Source of the DNA: Paenibacillus nasutitermitis
GTDB taxonomy: Bacteria; Bacillota; Bacilli; Paenibacillales; Paenibacillaceae
Direction of reading: 5' to 3'
DNA length: 64,000 nt
NCBI RefSeq assembly: GCF_014641075.1
Contig: NZ_BMHP01000002.1
Span: 1,178,001 to 1,242,000, forward strand
The position numbers and the translations under genes are program-made. Under the pieces are notes generated by a model. It did not search any database and had not been told where the DNA came from. It saw only the letters and a program-made list of their open reading frames with translations. Below, piece by piece: positions 1 through 9,152 of this stretch (positions within the stretch are counted from its first letter, which is position 1; each line of letters starts with the position of its first letter).

Positions 1-1583
1 GATGCCCCGCAAACGAGCTCCGCCCGGTCGTCGTAGTCCATCTCCGCCACTTTCTCACGCATGATGGAACGAAATACATTATTCACGCCGTCTACAACCT
101 GGGACCGGCTGCGGAAGTTTCGCGCAAGGTCAATCCGGATCCCCGAATCTGGACCTGAACTCCCGCTGCCGGACTCCGAAAGGGAGTAGGCCTTATATTT
201 CTGAAGAAATAAATTCGGCTCGGCCAGCCGGAACCGGTAAATGCTCTGTTTCACGTCGCCGACCATGAACCTGTTGCCGGCGCCCTGCCGGGCCAGCAGG
301 GAAACAATCGCTTCCTGCACCATATTGGTATCCTGATATTCGTCCAGCAGGATTTCATCGAACTGCCGCTGGTATTCAAGAGCCGCAGCCGAAGGGATGG
401 TGAGCTCCGGCGTAGAGGCGGGATCGCGCAGAATGCGCAGGCAATAATGCTCCATATCGCCAAAATCGATCAAGCCCTTCTCCCGTTTTGCTTCCTCGAA
501 ACGGCTGCCGAAGGTAATGACCAGCTCCGCCAAAGTCTGCATAACCGGTGCCAGCTCGCGCAGCTCTGCGGCAAAATCTTCTGCCGAGCGCATAAACAGC
601 TGATCCTTCATATCCGTAATGACCGACTTGGCCATATCCCGGATTTCTTTGACCTGCTCCTGGATCTCTTTGTCAAAATCCTCGCTCCTGCTGCTCTTCA
701 GCTTGCCGAATCCGCCCACGGCGAAATATTCATACCATTTTTCCCAAGGCTGCTCGCGGACATTTTTGGACAAGGCGCGGACGAGCTCCAGGTCCTCCTG
801 GAGAGTTGACGTATAATGACGGGGTCCCCGCGGTTGCTGTGTCAGCTCCAGAGCCTGCTGGAGCAAGCTCTGGGCGCCCTCAAGGGACAGCACCACAATG
901 CTAGCCATACTGGCGACCCACTCACTGCGCCCGAGAGCAGCTGCATTCTCCACACGAAAGGCCGCAGCCGTCTCCCTGAGCCATGCTTCCGGCCAGGGAT
1001 GGCTGTGTCCAAAGTTGTACAGCTGCAGAACAAGCGCATAGAGCGGCTCATCGCCGCGCTCGCCCCCGAAACGTTCCACCAGCTGCAGGAACCCGCTGTC
1101 GTTTTCCTCGGCAGCCAAATAGTTTTCTTCAAAAATCGCATCCAGCACATCGATCCGCAGCAGCTCGGCTTCGGTTTCATTGGCGATCCGGAAGCCGGGA
1201 TCCAGACCGATCAAAGGATAATATCTGCGGATCGCATCCAGACAAAAGGAATGCAATGTAGTAATGGATGCCCGGCTCATCAGCGCCAGCTGGCGCTTTA
1301 GGTGAACCGAACCGGGACTGCGTTCGAGCTCCTTCTCCAGCGCGAGGCGGATGCGCTCCTTCATCTCGGCGGCGGCCGCTTTGGTGAAGGTTGCGACCAG
1401 CAGACGGTCGACATCGGTATCCGCTGAAATCTTGCGAATAATCCGCTCCACCAGCACGGCGGTTTTACCAGAGCCGGCGGCGGCCGCTACCAGTACATTG
1501 CAGCCGCCCGTTACAATCGCCTTCCACTGATCATCTGTCCAAGTGCTGCCTTCGGGCTTTTTTGCTTCGGTTGTCTCCGTCAC
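1..1583 (-). CDS. addA: ATP-dependent helicase/nuclease subunit A, AddA (C-terminus beyond left edge)
   Basis: N-terminal part (527 codons) of the UvrD-like helicase subunit of AddAB, which processes double-strand DNA ends for RecA-dependent repair; AddA proteins are usually near 1,250 residues, so more than half lies outside the window. The frame opens with a GTG at 1581-1583 that shares the bases GTGA with the addB stop, preceded by a G-rich ribosome site. Within the first 50 residues comes DQWKAIVTGGCNVLVAAAAG followed by SGKTAVLVERI, a UvrD-type Q-motif region and Walker A. The four-base overlap implies translational coupling to addB. Identity is confident; the nuclease domain cannot be inspected here. 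Confidence 0.93.
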   Translation of the reverse strand, partial: MTETTEAKKPEGSTWTDDQWKAIVTGGCNVLVAAAAGSGKTAVLVERIIRKISADTDVDRLLVATFTKAAAAEMKERIRLALEKELERSPGSVHLKRQLALMSRASITTLHSFCLDAIRRYYPLIGLDPGFRIANETEAELLRIDVLDAIFEENYLAAEENDSGFLQLVERFGGERGDEPLYALVLQLYNFGHSHPWPEAWLRETAAAFRVENAAALGRSEWVASMASIVVLSLEGAQSLLQQALELTQQPRGPRHYTSTLQEDLELVRALSKNVREQPWEKWYEYFAVGGFGKLKSSRSEDFDKEIQEQVKEIRDMAKSVITDMKDQLFMRSAEDFAAELRELAPVMQTLAELVITFGSRFEEAKREKGLIDFGDMEHYCLRILRDPASTPELTIPSAAALEYQRQFDEILLDEYQDTNMVQEAIVSLLARQGAGNRFMVGDVKQSIYRFRLAEPNLFLQKYKAYSLSESGSGSSGPDSGIRIDLARNFRSRSQVVDGVNNVFRSIMREKVAEMDYDDRAELVCGA

Positions 1584-4500
1584 TCCCGCTCGCCCCCTTT
1601 CGTATCACTTTCCAAGATCGCATCCGGATGCCACTTTGTTATCTCAAAAAAGCCATCACCCTGAATGCTCTCTTCGCCGGCGGCAAGCAGCTGCCAGACC
1701 TCGTCTTTCCCCTGTTTCTGCAGCTTGGAGAATGCATTGCCTTCAACGAGCGGATCAAATTGGCATACCGGCTTATAGGCGCAAAATTGGCACGGCGTTT
1801 TGGCGCCAAGCCGATAAGGCGTAATGGCCACATCTCCGCAGGAAATCCGGTCTCCGATCCGCCGGAGCGATTTGCGAACGGAATAGCGGAGCGTATCCCA
1901 CTGCTCATGTGAAACCACCGAGGAGCTGCTGTAAAAGCTTCCATCGCGCTTGAGCGCCACCGGAAGCAATTCGGAATAGCCGGTTTCCAGTGCGCCGTCC
2001 ATCATTCTGGCCGTCGTTTCGTCCGCCAGGACAAGCCCCTTCAACTTATACCGCTTCAGCTGCTCTGCTTTGGCTTTGCTGCTGCTGAGCACATTAGAGG
2101 ACGAGATAAGCGGATTATGTACATGGAAATACAGGACGCCTGCCGGCTTGGCCGGCTGCCCGAGCCACTCCGGCGCTGCGCTGAGCAGAACATCCAGGTA
2201 GGTCAGCATTTGAAGCGCCAGTCCGTAAGCGACCTCTTCCAGCCGCAGCTGCGTCGCTCCCGACTTGTAGTCAATAACGCGCAGCAGCAGGCCATCGTCG
2301 GTTTGGGCTGCATCGACACGGTCGATCCTGCCGGACATTTCCAGTAGACGGCCATTGCTCAGTGGAATCGTCACTGCAGGCAGCGGCCCATCCGGACCGA
2401 AATCAATTTCAAGTCCAATCGGCTGAAATTGGGCACGCCGCGCATGTTCACCCAAAATAACGGCAGCCTGGCCGACAATATCCTTTAACTTGCGCGCCAC
2501 ATAGCGATGTCGGCTGCTGCTCATCAGAATCTGCGATTGCAGCCGCTCCGACAATTCGTCTACTACGATGGATGATTCGGCGCGGATCTGCTCAGCTCCG
2601 AGCATGCCCCACTTCTCTCCGAGCGACTGGGCGAGGCGGCTGAGCGCAGCATGAAACAGCTGGCCGATATCCGGCGCTCCCAATTGGAAAAGCTCCCTCT
2701 CGCGCAATCTCAGGCCATGGATGGCAAAATGCTGGAACGGACAGGACACAAACCGTTCCATTCGGGACACGCTTCCGCGCAGGAGCGTTCCATAAAGCTG
2801 ATCGGCAGTATCAAGCGTCAGGGATGGCACATAGTTGGTATATTCCAATGATCGTACCAGACGGCCCAGCTTGGCCTGCCACTGGGGACGGACAGCAAAC
2901 CAGTTGAAAGCCTCCCACCAGGCCGGCGCGATATCGGTGCCTTGGCGCCATATACGCAGCTGGTTGATGACATAGGAAAGCGTTCGCTCCGGATGCGAAA
3001 CAAAGGACAGTTGCTCTCCTTCATTCATCCCCGGATCAGGCTCGCCGGCTATGCTGTTCTCAAGTAATCCCGGAAAAAGCAGTTTTATTTGTCGCATGAT
3101 TTCGGAGGGATGAAGTCCCTTGCCCTCCTCGTCTGCAACCGGCCAACTGATCCATAAATGGCGGCTTGCTGTCGTCAACGCATTATAAATCAGAAAACGC
3201 TCATCTAGCAGCCTCCTGCGGACGCCTGGTGCCATATGGAGTCCGCCGTTTCCGAGTGTCTCCCTCTCCTGCTCCGTGAGTACGCCGTCTTCCTGGATTC
3301 TCTGGGGCAATACGCCGTCGTTGGCCCCCAGCACATAACAACCGCACACTCGTCCCGAACGGGTGCGATCAATACTTCCGATCAGCACCTGGTCGAGCGC
3401 AGGCGGAACGGCTGCCAGCTTCAGACTCTCAAGGCCTGTCTCCACCATGCCTGCGAACAAGGGCACTTTCATGGCTTCCCCGCCCGTCATCTCTGTCAGC
3501 TGATCCAGCACATTCATCACGCCATCCCACAGCATACGGTGCTCGCGGGCAGTTTGGGTTTGCCCCTCTGCCGCCGCCTTGCGGCTCCAGCGCTCCAATT
3601 GATCAGGAGTATTGATTCCCATAAGAAGCTGATATAGCGCCTCGCACATCTGTCTGACGTTGGCTGATTTCTTCAGGGCCCTTGTAAACTTGTGGAGCGG
3701 CGTCACCACCGCTTCCCTCGCCTCAAGAACGGCCGCAAGCAGGCGCAAATCGGGCTCGCGGGCTTCGGCTGGATCGCCGTCAAGCGAATCTCTCATCAAA
3801 GGCTTCCATTGACTGCGGGTCAGCCAGCGGTTTCCGTCAATCCCGGCTGCCAGGGCATAGTTCTCCAGGATGTCAAAGGATTCCCGTGTCAGGCTTCCGT
3901 CATCAGGCATCAGCAGCTCTGTTTTGATGCAGCGAAAAACCGCCTCGTATCTCCAGCCATGCGCCGCAATTTCCAAAGCGGAACGAATAAATTCCACAAG
4001 CGGGTGATGCAGCGCGGCATTCTTCTGATCGAGAAAATAGGGAATTCCGTAATCGGCGAATACCGCTGTTATATAATCGTTATAGTCCGGCGCGTTGCGC
4101 ACCATGACCGCCAGATCCCGGTAACGGAGCCCCTCGTCCTGTGTTTTGCGGACGATATCGCGGGCTACCGCTTCCACCTCCGCACGACGGTGGACAGCGT
4201 TGTGGATGGTCAACTCGCCGCTTTTCAACTCCTCGTCCGTCAGCTTCAACGGAGTCCGGTCGTTGATATGCCTTTCCAAATGCGCCAGCATCGGACTGTT
4301 GCGGAACCGGTAAGGAATACCAGCATTCAGGATCACCGGCTCTGCAACGGGGATATCGTTCTTTAACGCCAGTTCACGCAGCATCAGAAAGGTCTCGGCC
4401 GTCGGACGGAACATATCCAGCTCATGGGGCTGTTCATCAGCGCCATACAGCCGGTCAAGGGTCAAGGTAACGGTCACTTCATCCGCCTGCAGCATCAGCG

Positions 4501-5161
4501 CCTCCAGCGCTTCAAACTCCCCGGGAGTAAAGCCGTGAAAGCCATCCACCCAAATTTGTGCGCGGCGCATCGATTGCGCGTCCTTGAAGCCCCGTGCCAG
4601 CCAGGACAAATAATCCTCGGCATCTATGTATAATCCGGATAACTCTCTTTCAAGCTGATCGCCGATCAGCCTTAGATCATGAAGCTTGCGGCCCAGCAGC
4701 TGACTGCCGCCCTTATCGCGGCTCTGGTCCAGAAAGTCTCCAATATCGCCTGGCTCAATCCCGTATCGTTTCCATTCGGTCATCAACTCGCCCAGCCGCT
4801 CGATGAAACCCGGCTGCGCCTGGCTTCCTTGATACAACTGCAGCTCGTCGTGAAGGCGGTGGACGATTTTGTAGAGCAGCATATTCTTGCCGTTCTCGCT
4901 GATTGGCACCAGTGCAGTCCCGCCGGTTTCCTGCATGACGCGGAAAGCAAGCCTCCGGAAGCTCAGTACCTGAGCCCGAATTGTGCCGCCTATCTGCGAG
5001 GTGCCAAGCAGCCCATATTCCGTCTGAAACGTGGCCTGCTCCGGAACCAGCATAACCAGCGGGGAACCGCCAGGATCCTTCAATGCCTGACTGCGTATCT
5101 CATCCAGACAAAACCTTGTTTTGCCAGTTCCCGATCTTCCTATTACAAAACGGAGCGCCAT
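1580..5161 (-). CDS. addB: ATP-dependent helicase/nuclease subunit B, AddB
   Basis: Second subunit of the AddAB helicase-nuclease (1,193 aa; B. subtilis AddB is about 1,166). It starts with MALRFVIGRSGTGKT, a Walker A at residues 8-15. The RecB-type nuclease motif VIDYKSG is at about 962-968. Iron-sulfur cysteines are visible as SCPFQHFAIHG near residue 800 and the closing CQFC-x5-C at about 1124-1133, the pattern typical of AddB. It is the first gene of the addBA operon, starting at ATG 5161. A LexA-box match lies 70 bp upstream, suggesting but not proving SOS control. No frameshift or missing motif was noticed. Confidence 0.97.
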   Translation of the reverse strand: MALRFVIGRSGTGKTRFCLDEIRSQALKDPGGSPLVMLVPEQATFQTEYGLLGTSQIGGTIRAQVLSFRRLAFRVMQETGGTALVPISENGKNMLLYKIVHRLHDELQLYQGSQAQPGFIERLGELMTEWKRYGIEPGDIGDFLDQSRDKGGSQLLGRKLHDLRLIGDQLERELSGLYIDAEDYLSWLARGFKDAQSMRRAQIWVDGFHGFTPGEFEALEALMLQADEVTVTLTLDRLYGADEQPHELDMFRPTAETFLMLRELALKNDIPVAEPVILNAGIPYRFRNSPMLAHLERHINDRTPLKLTDEELKSGELTIHNAVHRRAEVEAVARDIVRKTQDEGLRYRDLAVMVRNAPDYNDYITAVFADYGIPYFLDQKNAALHHPLVEFIRSALEIAAHGWRYEAVFRCIKTELLMPDDGSLTRESFDILENYALAAGIDGNRWLTRSQWKPLMRDSLDGDPAEAREPDLRLLAAVLEAREAVVTPLHKFTRALKKSANVRQMCEALYQLLMGINTPDQLERWSRKAAAEGQTQTAREHRMLWDGVMNVLDQLTEMTGGEAMKVPLFAGMVETGLESLKLAAVPPALDQVLIGSIDRTRSGRVCGCYVLGANDGVLPQRIQEDGVLTEQERETLGNGGLHMAPGVRRRLLDERFLIYNALTTASRHLWISWPVADEEGKGLHPSEIMRQIKLLFPGLLENSIAGEPDPGMNEGEQLSFVSHPERTLSYVINQLRIWRQGTDIAPAWWEAFNWFAVRPQWQAKLGRLVRSLEYTNYVPSLTLDTADQLYGTLLRGSVSRMERFVSCPFQHFAIHGLRLRERELFQLGAPDIGQLFHAALSRLAQSLGEKWGMLGAEQIRAESSIVVDELSERLQSQILMSSSRHRYVARKLKDIVGQAAVILGEHARRAQFQPIGLEIDFGPDGPLPAVTIPLSNGRLLEMSGRIDRVDAAQTDDGLLLRVIDYKSGATQLRLEEVAYGLALQMLTYLDVLLSAAPEWLGQPAKPAGVLYFHVHNPLISSSNVLSSSKAKAEQLKRYKLKGLVLADETTARMMDGALETGYSELLPVALKRDGSFYSSSSVVSHEQWDTLRYSVRKSLRRIGDRISCGDVAITPYRLGAKTPCQFCAYKPVCQFDPLVEGNAFSKLQKQGKDEVWQLLAAGEESIQGDGFFEITKWHPDAILESDTKGGERE

Positions 5162-5193
5162 GCGTCCACCCCTTCGCTTTTTTCGATTCTATT

Positions 5194-5199
5194 ATTCTA
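5194..5199 (-). promoter_or_regulatory. Candidate -10 element for addB
   Basis: On the minus strand TGATAGAAT resembles an extended -10 element (TGnTAnAAT), about 33 bp upstream of the addB ATG. No convincing -35 hexamer sits 17 bp further upstream, which is tolerable for extended -10 promoters. Weak support. Confidence 0.4.
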
Positions 5200-5231
5200 T
5201 CACACCCATCTTCTGTTTTCACGCAAAAACA

Positions 5232-5245
5232 CAAACATTTGTTCG
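5232..5245 (-). promoter_or_regulatory. LexA (SOS) box candidate upstream of addBA
   Basis: The minus-strand sequence CGAACAAATGTTTG matches 13 of 14 positions of the Bacillus LexA/DinR consensus CGAACRNRYGTTYC. It lies about 70 bp before addB, just upstream of the candidate -10. If functional, it would place recombinational repair under SOS control. The site is in AT-rich DNA, so a chance match is possible. Confidence 0.5.
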
Positions 5246-5300
5246 TAAATAAACAGGTAAATAGTGTTTTATTCATAACCCGTGACTGCCAAAACACAGA

Positions 5301-5341
5301 AAAAACCGTCCCGCAGCGTAGACGAACACTGCCGGGGACGG
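5301..5341 (-). terminator. Rho-independent terminator after the RlmI-like gene
   Basis: Minus strand: CCGTCCC and an adjoining GCAGTG arm pair with CGCTGC and GGGACGG across an 8-base loop, followed by a run of six T. It sits about 35 bp past the stop of the methyltransferase gene and separates it from addB. Confidence 0.85.
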
Positions 5342-5373
5342 CTTCTCTTCTTGTTGTTCAACTTACTGTCTGT

Positions 5374-6789
5374 CTAACAGCTGCGTACTTCAAATATACC
5401 GAATTTTAAATAGTGGCCTTCGTTAACGCCCAGTATTTGAGGATGATCCTTGCCCGCTGCCCGCCATTCAATCAGCCTCAGCTGCTTGCCTGCATCCACG
5501 GCGGCCGCCTGGATGGTTTCGAGGAACAAATCCGGGCGCATATGATACGAACAGCTGGCCGTTACCAGATAGCCGCCTTCATTTACCAGCTTCATGCCCT
5601 GCAGGTTGATATCCTTGTAGCCCCGGATCGCTCCGGGAACGGCGCTCTTGGATTTGGCGAATGCCGGCGGATCAAGAATAACGACGTCCCAGGTTCGGCC
5701 CGCGGTGCCCATCGGCTTGGAGGTGTCCGGCACTTTACCGCCCACCGCATTTCCAGCTCTGCCCCGCTCCGTCCGCTCGCCAAGCCCCTTTACCTGCGAA
5801 CGCAAATATTCGAACGCATCGGCAACCACAAATTCTACCCGATCCGAGAACCCATTTCGCTCCGTATTACGCCGGGCGGTCTCAATAGCATGGGAGGAAA
5901 CGTCCAGACAGGTCACTTTCTTGGCTCCATATTGGCAGGCATGCAGCGTAAAGCTGCCCGTATGGGCAAAACATTCCAGAACAGTTGCTCCGTCCCAATA
6001 AGGGAAAGTGACGATTTTGCCATTGGCGTTAACTGGAACACCGGTGCTCTCCTGCAGATCGGCCAATGCACCGGTATCGTCAGCCGCCTCGTCCAGGACG
6101 CGCTCCTCCAGCCGGATGCCGCTGCGCCATCCCCAGCCCTTCATCAGCGGCGCAATGGATGCGCGGTTCTCGCGCTGGTCGAAAAAGTACCCCGTTTTCT
6201 GCCCTTCGACGATATCCACCTCAAGCAGCAACCCGTTCTCGTGAATATCAACAATTGGTGGACAATCCCCATACATGACGCCGGTCCGCTCTTCCAGACC
6301 TTCAAGAGCGCGAACAGATACGTCGCTTCGTTCATAAATGCCTTTGGGAGCAAAAACCGCTACCAACGCCGCTGTAATTTCTTCACGATGCATATCCATG
6401 CCAAGCGTTAGCAGCTGTACGACAAGCACCTCGCCGAAACGGTCGACAATCAGGCCTGGAAGGCGGTCCGCTTCACCATAAACAAGTCGGCAGTCGTTGT
6501 CTTTCACGAACCGGCGGCGGTGCTGGGCGCACTGCTCAAACCGTTCACGGAAAAATTTCTCATCCATACTCGCAATGGGCCGATAAGAAATGATTCTTAC
6601 CGTAATTTGCGACTTCGGATTCCAGTATCCTGTTGCAAGATAGCGTCCCTGATGGTTGTGAAGATCAACCAGCTTTCCCGGAACAGCATTATCTTCCACA
6701 CGTTCTATTTCGCTGGCATATACCCAGGGATGACCTTGTTCGATCCTTTTTTTGCGATCACGCAGCAGTATCGCTTTAGCGTGTTCCAT
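5374..6789 (-). CDS. Class I SAM-dependent rRNA methyltransferase, RlmI/RlmK-like
   Basis: Predicted 23S rRNA (cytosine-C5) methyltransferase of the RlmI family (YwbD-like). An N-terminal PUA-type RNA-binding domain spans about residues 1-75 (KAILLRDRKKRIEQGHPWVY). A Rossmann methyltransferase domain follows with the SAM loop VLECFAHTGSF, the catalytic DPPAF at about 373-377 and TASCSYHM. At 471 aa it is longer than typical members (about 390-400) because of two inserts: about 45 residues before VLECFAHTG and about 30 Gly/Arg-rich residues (around 334-366) just before the catalytic strand. The frame stays open, so these look like real insertions. Divergent from the transporter gene at 6906. 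The exact target base is inferred from family only. Confidence 0.88.
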   Translation of the reverse strand: MEHAKAILLRDRKKRIEQGHPWVYASEIERVEDNAVPGKLVDLHNHQGRYLATGYWNPKSQITVRIISYRPIASMDEKFFRERFEQCAQHRRRFVKDNDCRLVYGEADRLPGLIVDRFGEVLVVQLLTLGMDMHREEITAALVAVFAPKGIYERSDVSVRALEGLEERTGVMYGDCPPIVDIHENGLLLEVDIVEGQKTGYFFDQRENRASIAPLMKGWGWRSGIRLEERVLDEAADDTGALADLQESTGVPVNANGKIVTFPYWDGATVLECFAHTGSFTLHACQYGAKKVTCLDVSSHAIETARRNTERNGFSDRVEFVVADAFEYLRSQVKGLGERTERGRAGNAVGGKVPDTSKPMGTAGRTWDVVILDPPAFAKSKSAVPGAIRGYKDINLQGMKLVNEGGYLVTASCSYHMRPDLFLETIQAAAVDAGKQLRLIEWRAAGKDHPQILGVNEGHYLKFGIFEVRSC

Positions 6790-6905
6790 ATCTGCTTCCG
6801 CCCTTCAAATAGTCAGTGCTTGTCATGGTTGTCTGCTTTTGCGCATATGTATCGGTACAACCCCTATGTCATTTCCGTACATTTGTGAAAAGGAGTTCTG
6901 CCCTC

Positions 6906-7907
6906 ATGTTCCACTCCATTATTGCGCCCATGCTGATTGGCTTTGCTTTGTTCATGTTCGGCATGAAAGCGATGGAGCTTGCGCTTCACCGCTCCGTCGG
7001 CAAGCATCTGCATCATGTGCTGCAAAAAACGACGCAGACACCGCTGCATGGCCTTGCCGTCGGAACGGCAGCAACGGCCGTGCTGCAGAGCAGTACGGCC
7101 GTTACTGTCATGTCAATCGGTCTTGTCAATGCCGGACTGCTTACTTTCCCGCGTACACTCGGCATTATACTCGGGACTAATATCGGTACCTGTTTAACAA
7201 CGGAGCTCATCGGCCTGAACATCAACCATCTGGCCTGGCCCCTGCTGGTTGTCGCATTGGGATTGTGGGTCTTCACCGCGCTGTTCGGCGAAATGAAGCT
7301 TTACCCTCAGGCAAGGGGCGGTTATGCTTTTGCGGCAGGCGGTCTGACGGAACACCGCTGGTTCCAGCCGCTCCGCAGCGCAGCTGTCATTATCGGAGGG
7401 TTCGCCCTGCTGCTGATCGGAATCAGCATCATGCAGTCCATCGCACCTGCCGTCCAGTCCAGCGGATTGTTCGGCGCCTTTCTCGAGAGGGCTGAACACA
7501 GCGTCGTATGGGGACTTGCCGCGGGCATTGTGCTATCGGCCGCCGTACACAGCAGCGCGGCAGTGATCGGCATCATTATGGGACTTGCATCCGTAGGAGC
7601 GATGCCCGTCGAAATCGGAATAGCGGTCGTGCTCGGGGCAAACATCGGCACCTGCATAACCGCGTTTCTCGCTTCATTAGGAGGGACCAAATCCGGCCGT
7701 TTTGTCGCTTGGTCGCATATTGCGCTGAATGTTGGCGGCGCTGCTCTGTTTGCACCCTTTGTAACCGAGCTGCAGACGGTGTCCGCTTGGCTGAGCGCAA
7801 CGCCATCGGGACAAATCGCCCATGCCCAAACCGTTTTTAATATATTGAGCTCCCTGATTGCCCTTCCGGTGTGCTACCATCCGGCTTTGAAGCGGATGTC
7901 GGTGTGA
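6906..7907 (+). CDS. Na/Pi-cotransporter family membrane protein
   Basis: Predicted sodium-dependent phosphate transporter of the PF02690 family (333 aa). Two inverted repeats carry the signature TAVLQSSTAVTVM and HSSAAVIGIIMG, each followed by LGxNIGTC (LGTNIGTCLTTE and LGANIGTCITAF), as in NptA/YjbB proteins. About eight hydrophobic segments are visible. The start is ATG 6906, preceded by AAAAGGAG; a longer in-frame reading to 6816 has no ribosome site and lacks family similarity. The regulatory PhoU-like tail of some homologues is absent. Its last 71 bp overlap the 3' end of convergent deoC. Confidence 0.9.
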   Translation: MFHSIIAPMLIGFALFMFGMKAMELALHRSVGKHLHHVLQKTTQTPLHGLAVGTAATAVLQSSTAVTVMSIGLVNAGLLTFPRTLGIILGTNIGTCLTTELIGLNINHLAWPLLVVALGLWVFTALFGEMKLYPQARGGYAFAAGGLTEHRWFQPLRSAAVIIGGFALLLIGISIMQSIAPAVQSSGLFGAFLERAEHSVVWGLAAGIVLSAAVHSSAAVIGIIMGLASVGAMPVEIGIAVVLGANIGTCITAFLASLGGTKSGRFVAWSHIALNVGGAALFAPFVTELQTVSAWLSATPSGQIAHAQTVFNILSSLIALPVCYHPALKRMSV

Positions 7908-8565
7908 CAATCGCGATGCCAGCGCTGGTGCCCAGCCTGTTGGCTCCGCTGCGCAGCATAAGGATCGCCGTTTCTCTGTCCCGGATGCCGCCGGAAGCTT
8001 TGACACCGGTACCGGCAGAAACAGCTGACCGCATCAGCCTGATATCCGCTTCCGTCGCTCCTCCATGTCCGAATCCGGTCGAGGTTTTCACGTAATGCGC
8101 TCCGGCGGCTTCGGCTGCTGCGCAGGCCTCTGTTTTTTGGCGGTCATCCAGATATCCCGTCTCCAGGATAACCTTTACGATCGCCCTTTTCTCCACTGCT
8201 TTCACCACGGCGGCAATATCTGCCGAAGCCTTGTCGTACCGGCCATCTATAACATCTCCAATGGACAGCACCATATCGATTTCCTTGGCCCCATCTTCAA
8301 CAGCATTAGCAGCCTCGAACACTTTAGTCTTCGTCGACATCGCGCCAAGCGGAAAACCGCACACCGCGCTGATTCGGACATCGCTTCCGGCCAGCTGCTT
8401 CCGGCAGTAGGAAACCCATGAACCGTTCACGCAAACACTGAAAAATTTATGAGACACAGCTTCCTTGCATAGCTTCAAGATATCCCCTTCCGTTGCAGTC
8501 GGCTTGAGCAGCGTATGATCAATAAAACGGGCCAGCGATGACTCAGGTGTCCACCATTCAACCAT
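7837..8565 (-). CDS. deoC: Deoxyribose-phosphate aldolase
   Basis: Class I aldolase splitting 2-deoxyribose-5-phosphate into acetaldehyde and glyceraldehyde-3-phosphate in deoxynucleoside breakdown. The (beta/alpha)8 barrel shows FIDHTLLKPTAT at the N-terminus, the Schiff-base lysine in HYVKTSTGFG (K160) and VKASGGIRD. ATG 8565 follows GGAGGT by eight bases; a longer reading to 8670 has no homology. The start overlaps the Nudix stop by eight bases, so the two are probably coupled. The last 20-odd residues (PTSASKPDGS and onward) go beyond the usual DeoC end and run antisense into the transporter gene. Confidence 0.95.
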   Translation of the reverse strand: MVEWWTPESSLARFIDHTLLKPTATEGDILKLCKEAVSHKFFSVCVNGSWVSYCRKQLAGSDVRISAVCGFPLGAMSTKTKVFEAANAVEDGAKEIDMVLSIGDVIDGRYDKASADIAAVVKAVEKRAIVKVILETGYLDDRQKTEACAAAEAAGAHYVKTSTGFGHGGATEADIRLMRSAVSAGTGVKASGGIRDRETAILMLRSGANRLGTSAGIAIVTPTSASKPDGSTPEGQSGSSIY

Positions 8566-8995
8566 TCCCCCGCACCTCCAGGCCGAGCAGCTTGAGCGCG
8601 CCCGACAGTATACGATCATTATTGTTATAACCCGATTGCCGCTGACGGCGCCAAGCCTCGGATGGCTCAAACCACTCTACGCCGCGGATCTCTTCCACTT
8701 GGGCCTGCAGCTTGCCTCCTACCGCTTCCACCAGATAATAATGAACCTCTTTATCGATAATGCCTTTGGTTTCATGATGATATTTGTATTTAATTTGATC
8801 AATCGGGGCAACAATGACCCCTTCCATGCCGGTCTCCTCGACGATCTCGCGCAGCGCTGTCTGCTCAACGGTTTCACCAGGCTCCATTTTTCCTTTGGGA
8901 AGCGAGATTTTGCCGTACCGATCCTGAATCAATTGAATTTGCAGCCCGCCGTCAATGCGGCGAAATACGACGCCTCCTGCCGATATCTCCTTCAT
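8558..8995 (-). CDS. Nudix hydrolase
   Basis: A 145-residue hydrolase of nucleoside diphosphates linked to a moiety X. The full Nudix box is present at about residues 36-58 (G-x5-E-x7-REIVEETGM). The N-terminal strand KEISAGGVVFRR and the GKISLPKGK segment are typical of MutT/Ap4A-type enzymes. The substrate cannot be read from sequence. A good ribosome site (GGAGGGG) precedes ATG 8995. It overlaps deoC by eight bases, suggesting a shared mRNA and perhaps a nucleotide-salvage or sanitising role. Confidence 0.92.
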   Translation of the reverse strand: MKEISAGGVVFRRIDGGLQIQLIQDRYGKISLPKGKMEPGETVEQTALREIVEETGMEGVIVAPIDQIKYKYHHETKGIIDKEVHYYLVEAVGGKLQAQVEEIRGVEWFEPSEAWRRQRQSGYNNNDRILSGALKLLGLEVRGNG

Positions 8996-9077
8996 ATACG
9001 CTTCCCCTCCGCTATTCAGGTGGCCTCATCTCAGGCGCATGAAAGCCCTTGGCCTGGTGCTGTACCTATGTAGAGCA

Positions 9078-9120
9078 AGGATTCTTTCCGCAGCCCGACT
9101 GGAGGGCGGATAAGAATCCT
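9078..9120 (-). repeat. Long imperfect hairpin between mtaB and the Nudix gene
   Basis: Arms AGGATTCTT-TCCGC and GCGGA-TAAGAATCCT pair over 14-15 bp with one bulge; an inner GCCC/GGGC extends the stem. No T-run follows on either strand, so it is not a standard intrinsic terminator. It may be an mRNA stability or processing hairpin. Confidence 0.5.
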
Positions 9121-9152
9121 CGCAATTTTAATAATATAAGATGCTGCGCCTG

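Noticed and set aside
5413..6411. 332-codon open frame on the plus strand opposite the RlmI-like gene
   Set aside because: Mirror of a real gene with intact motifs; no start signal, low-complexity product.
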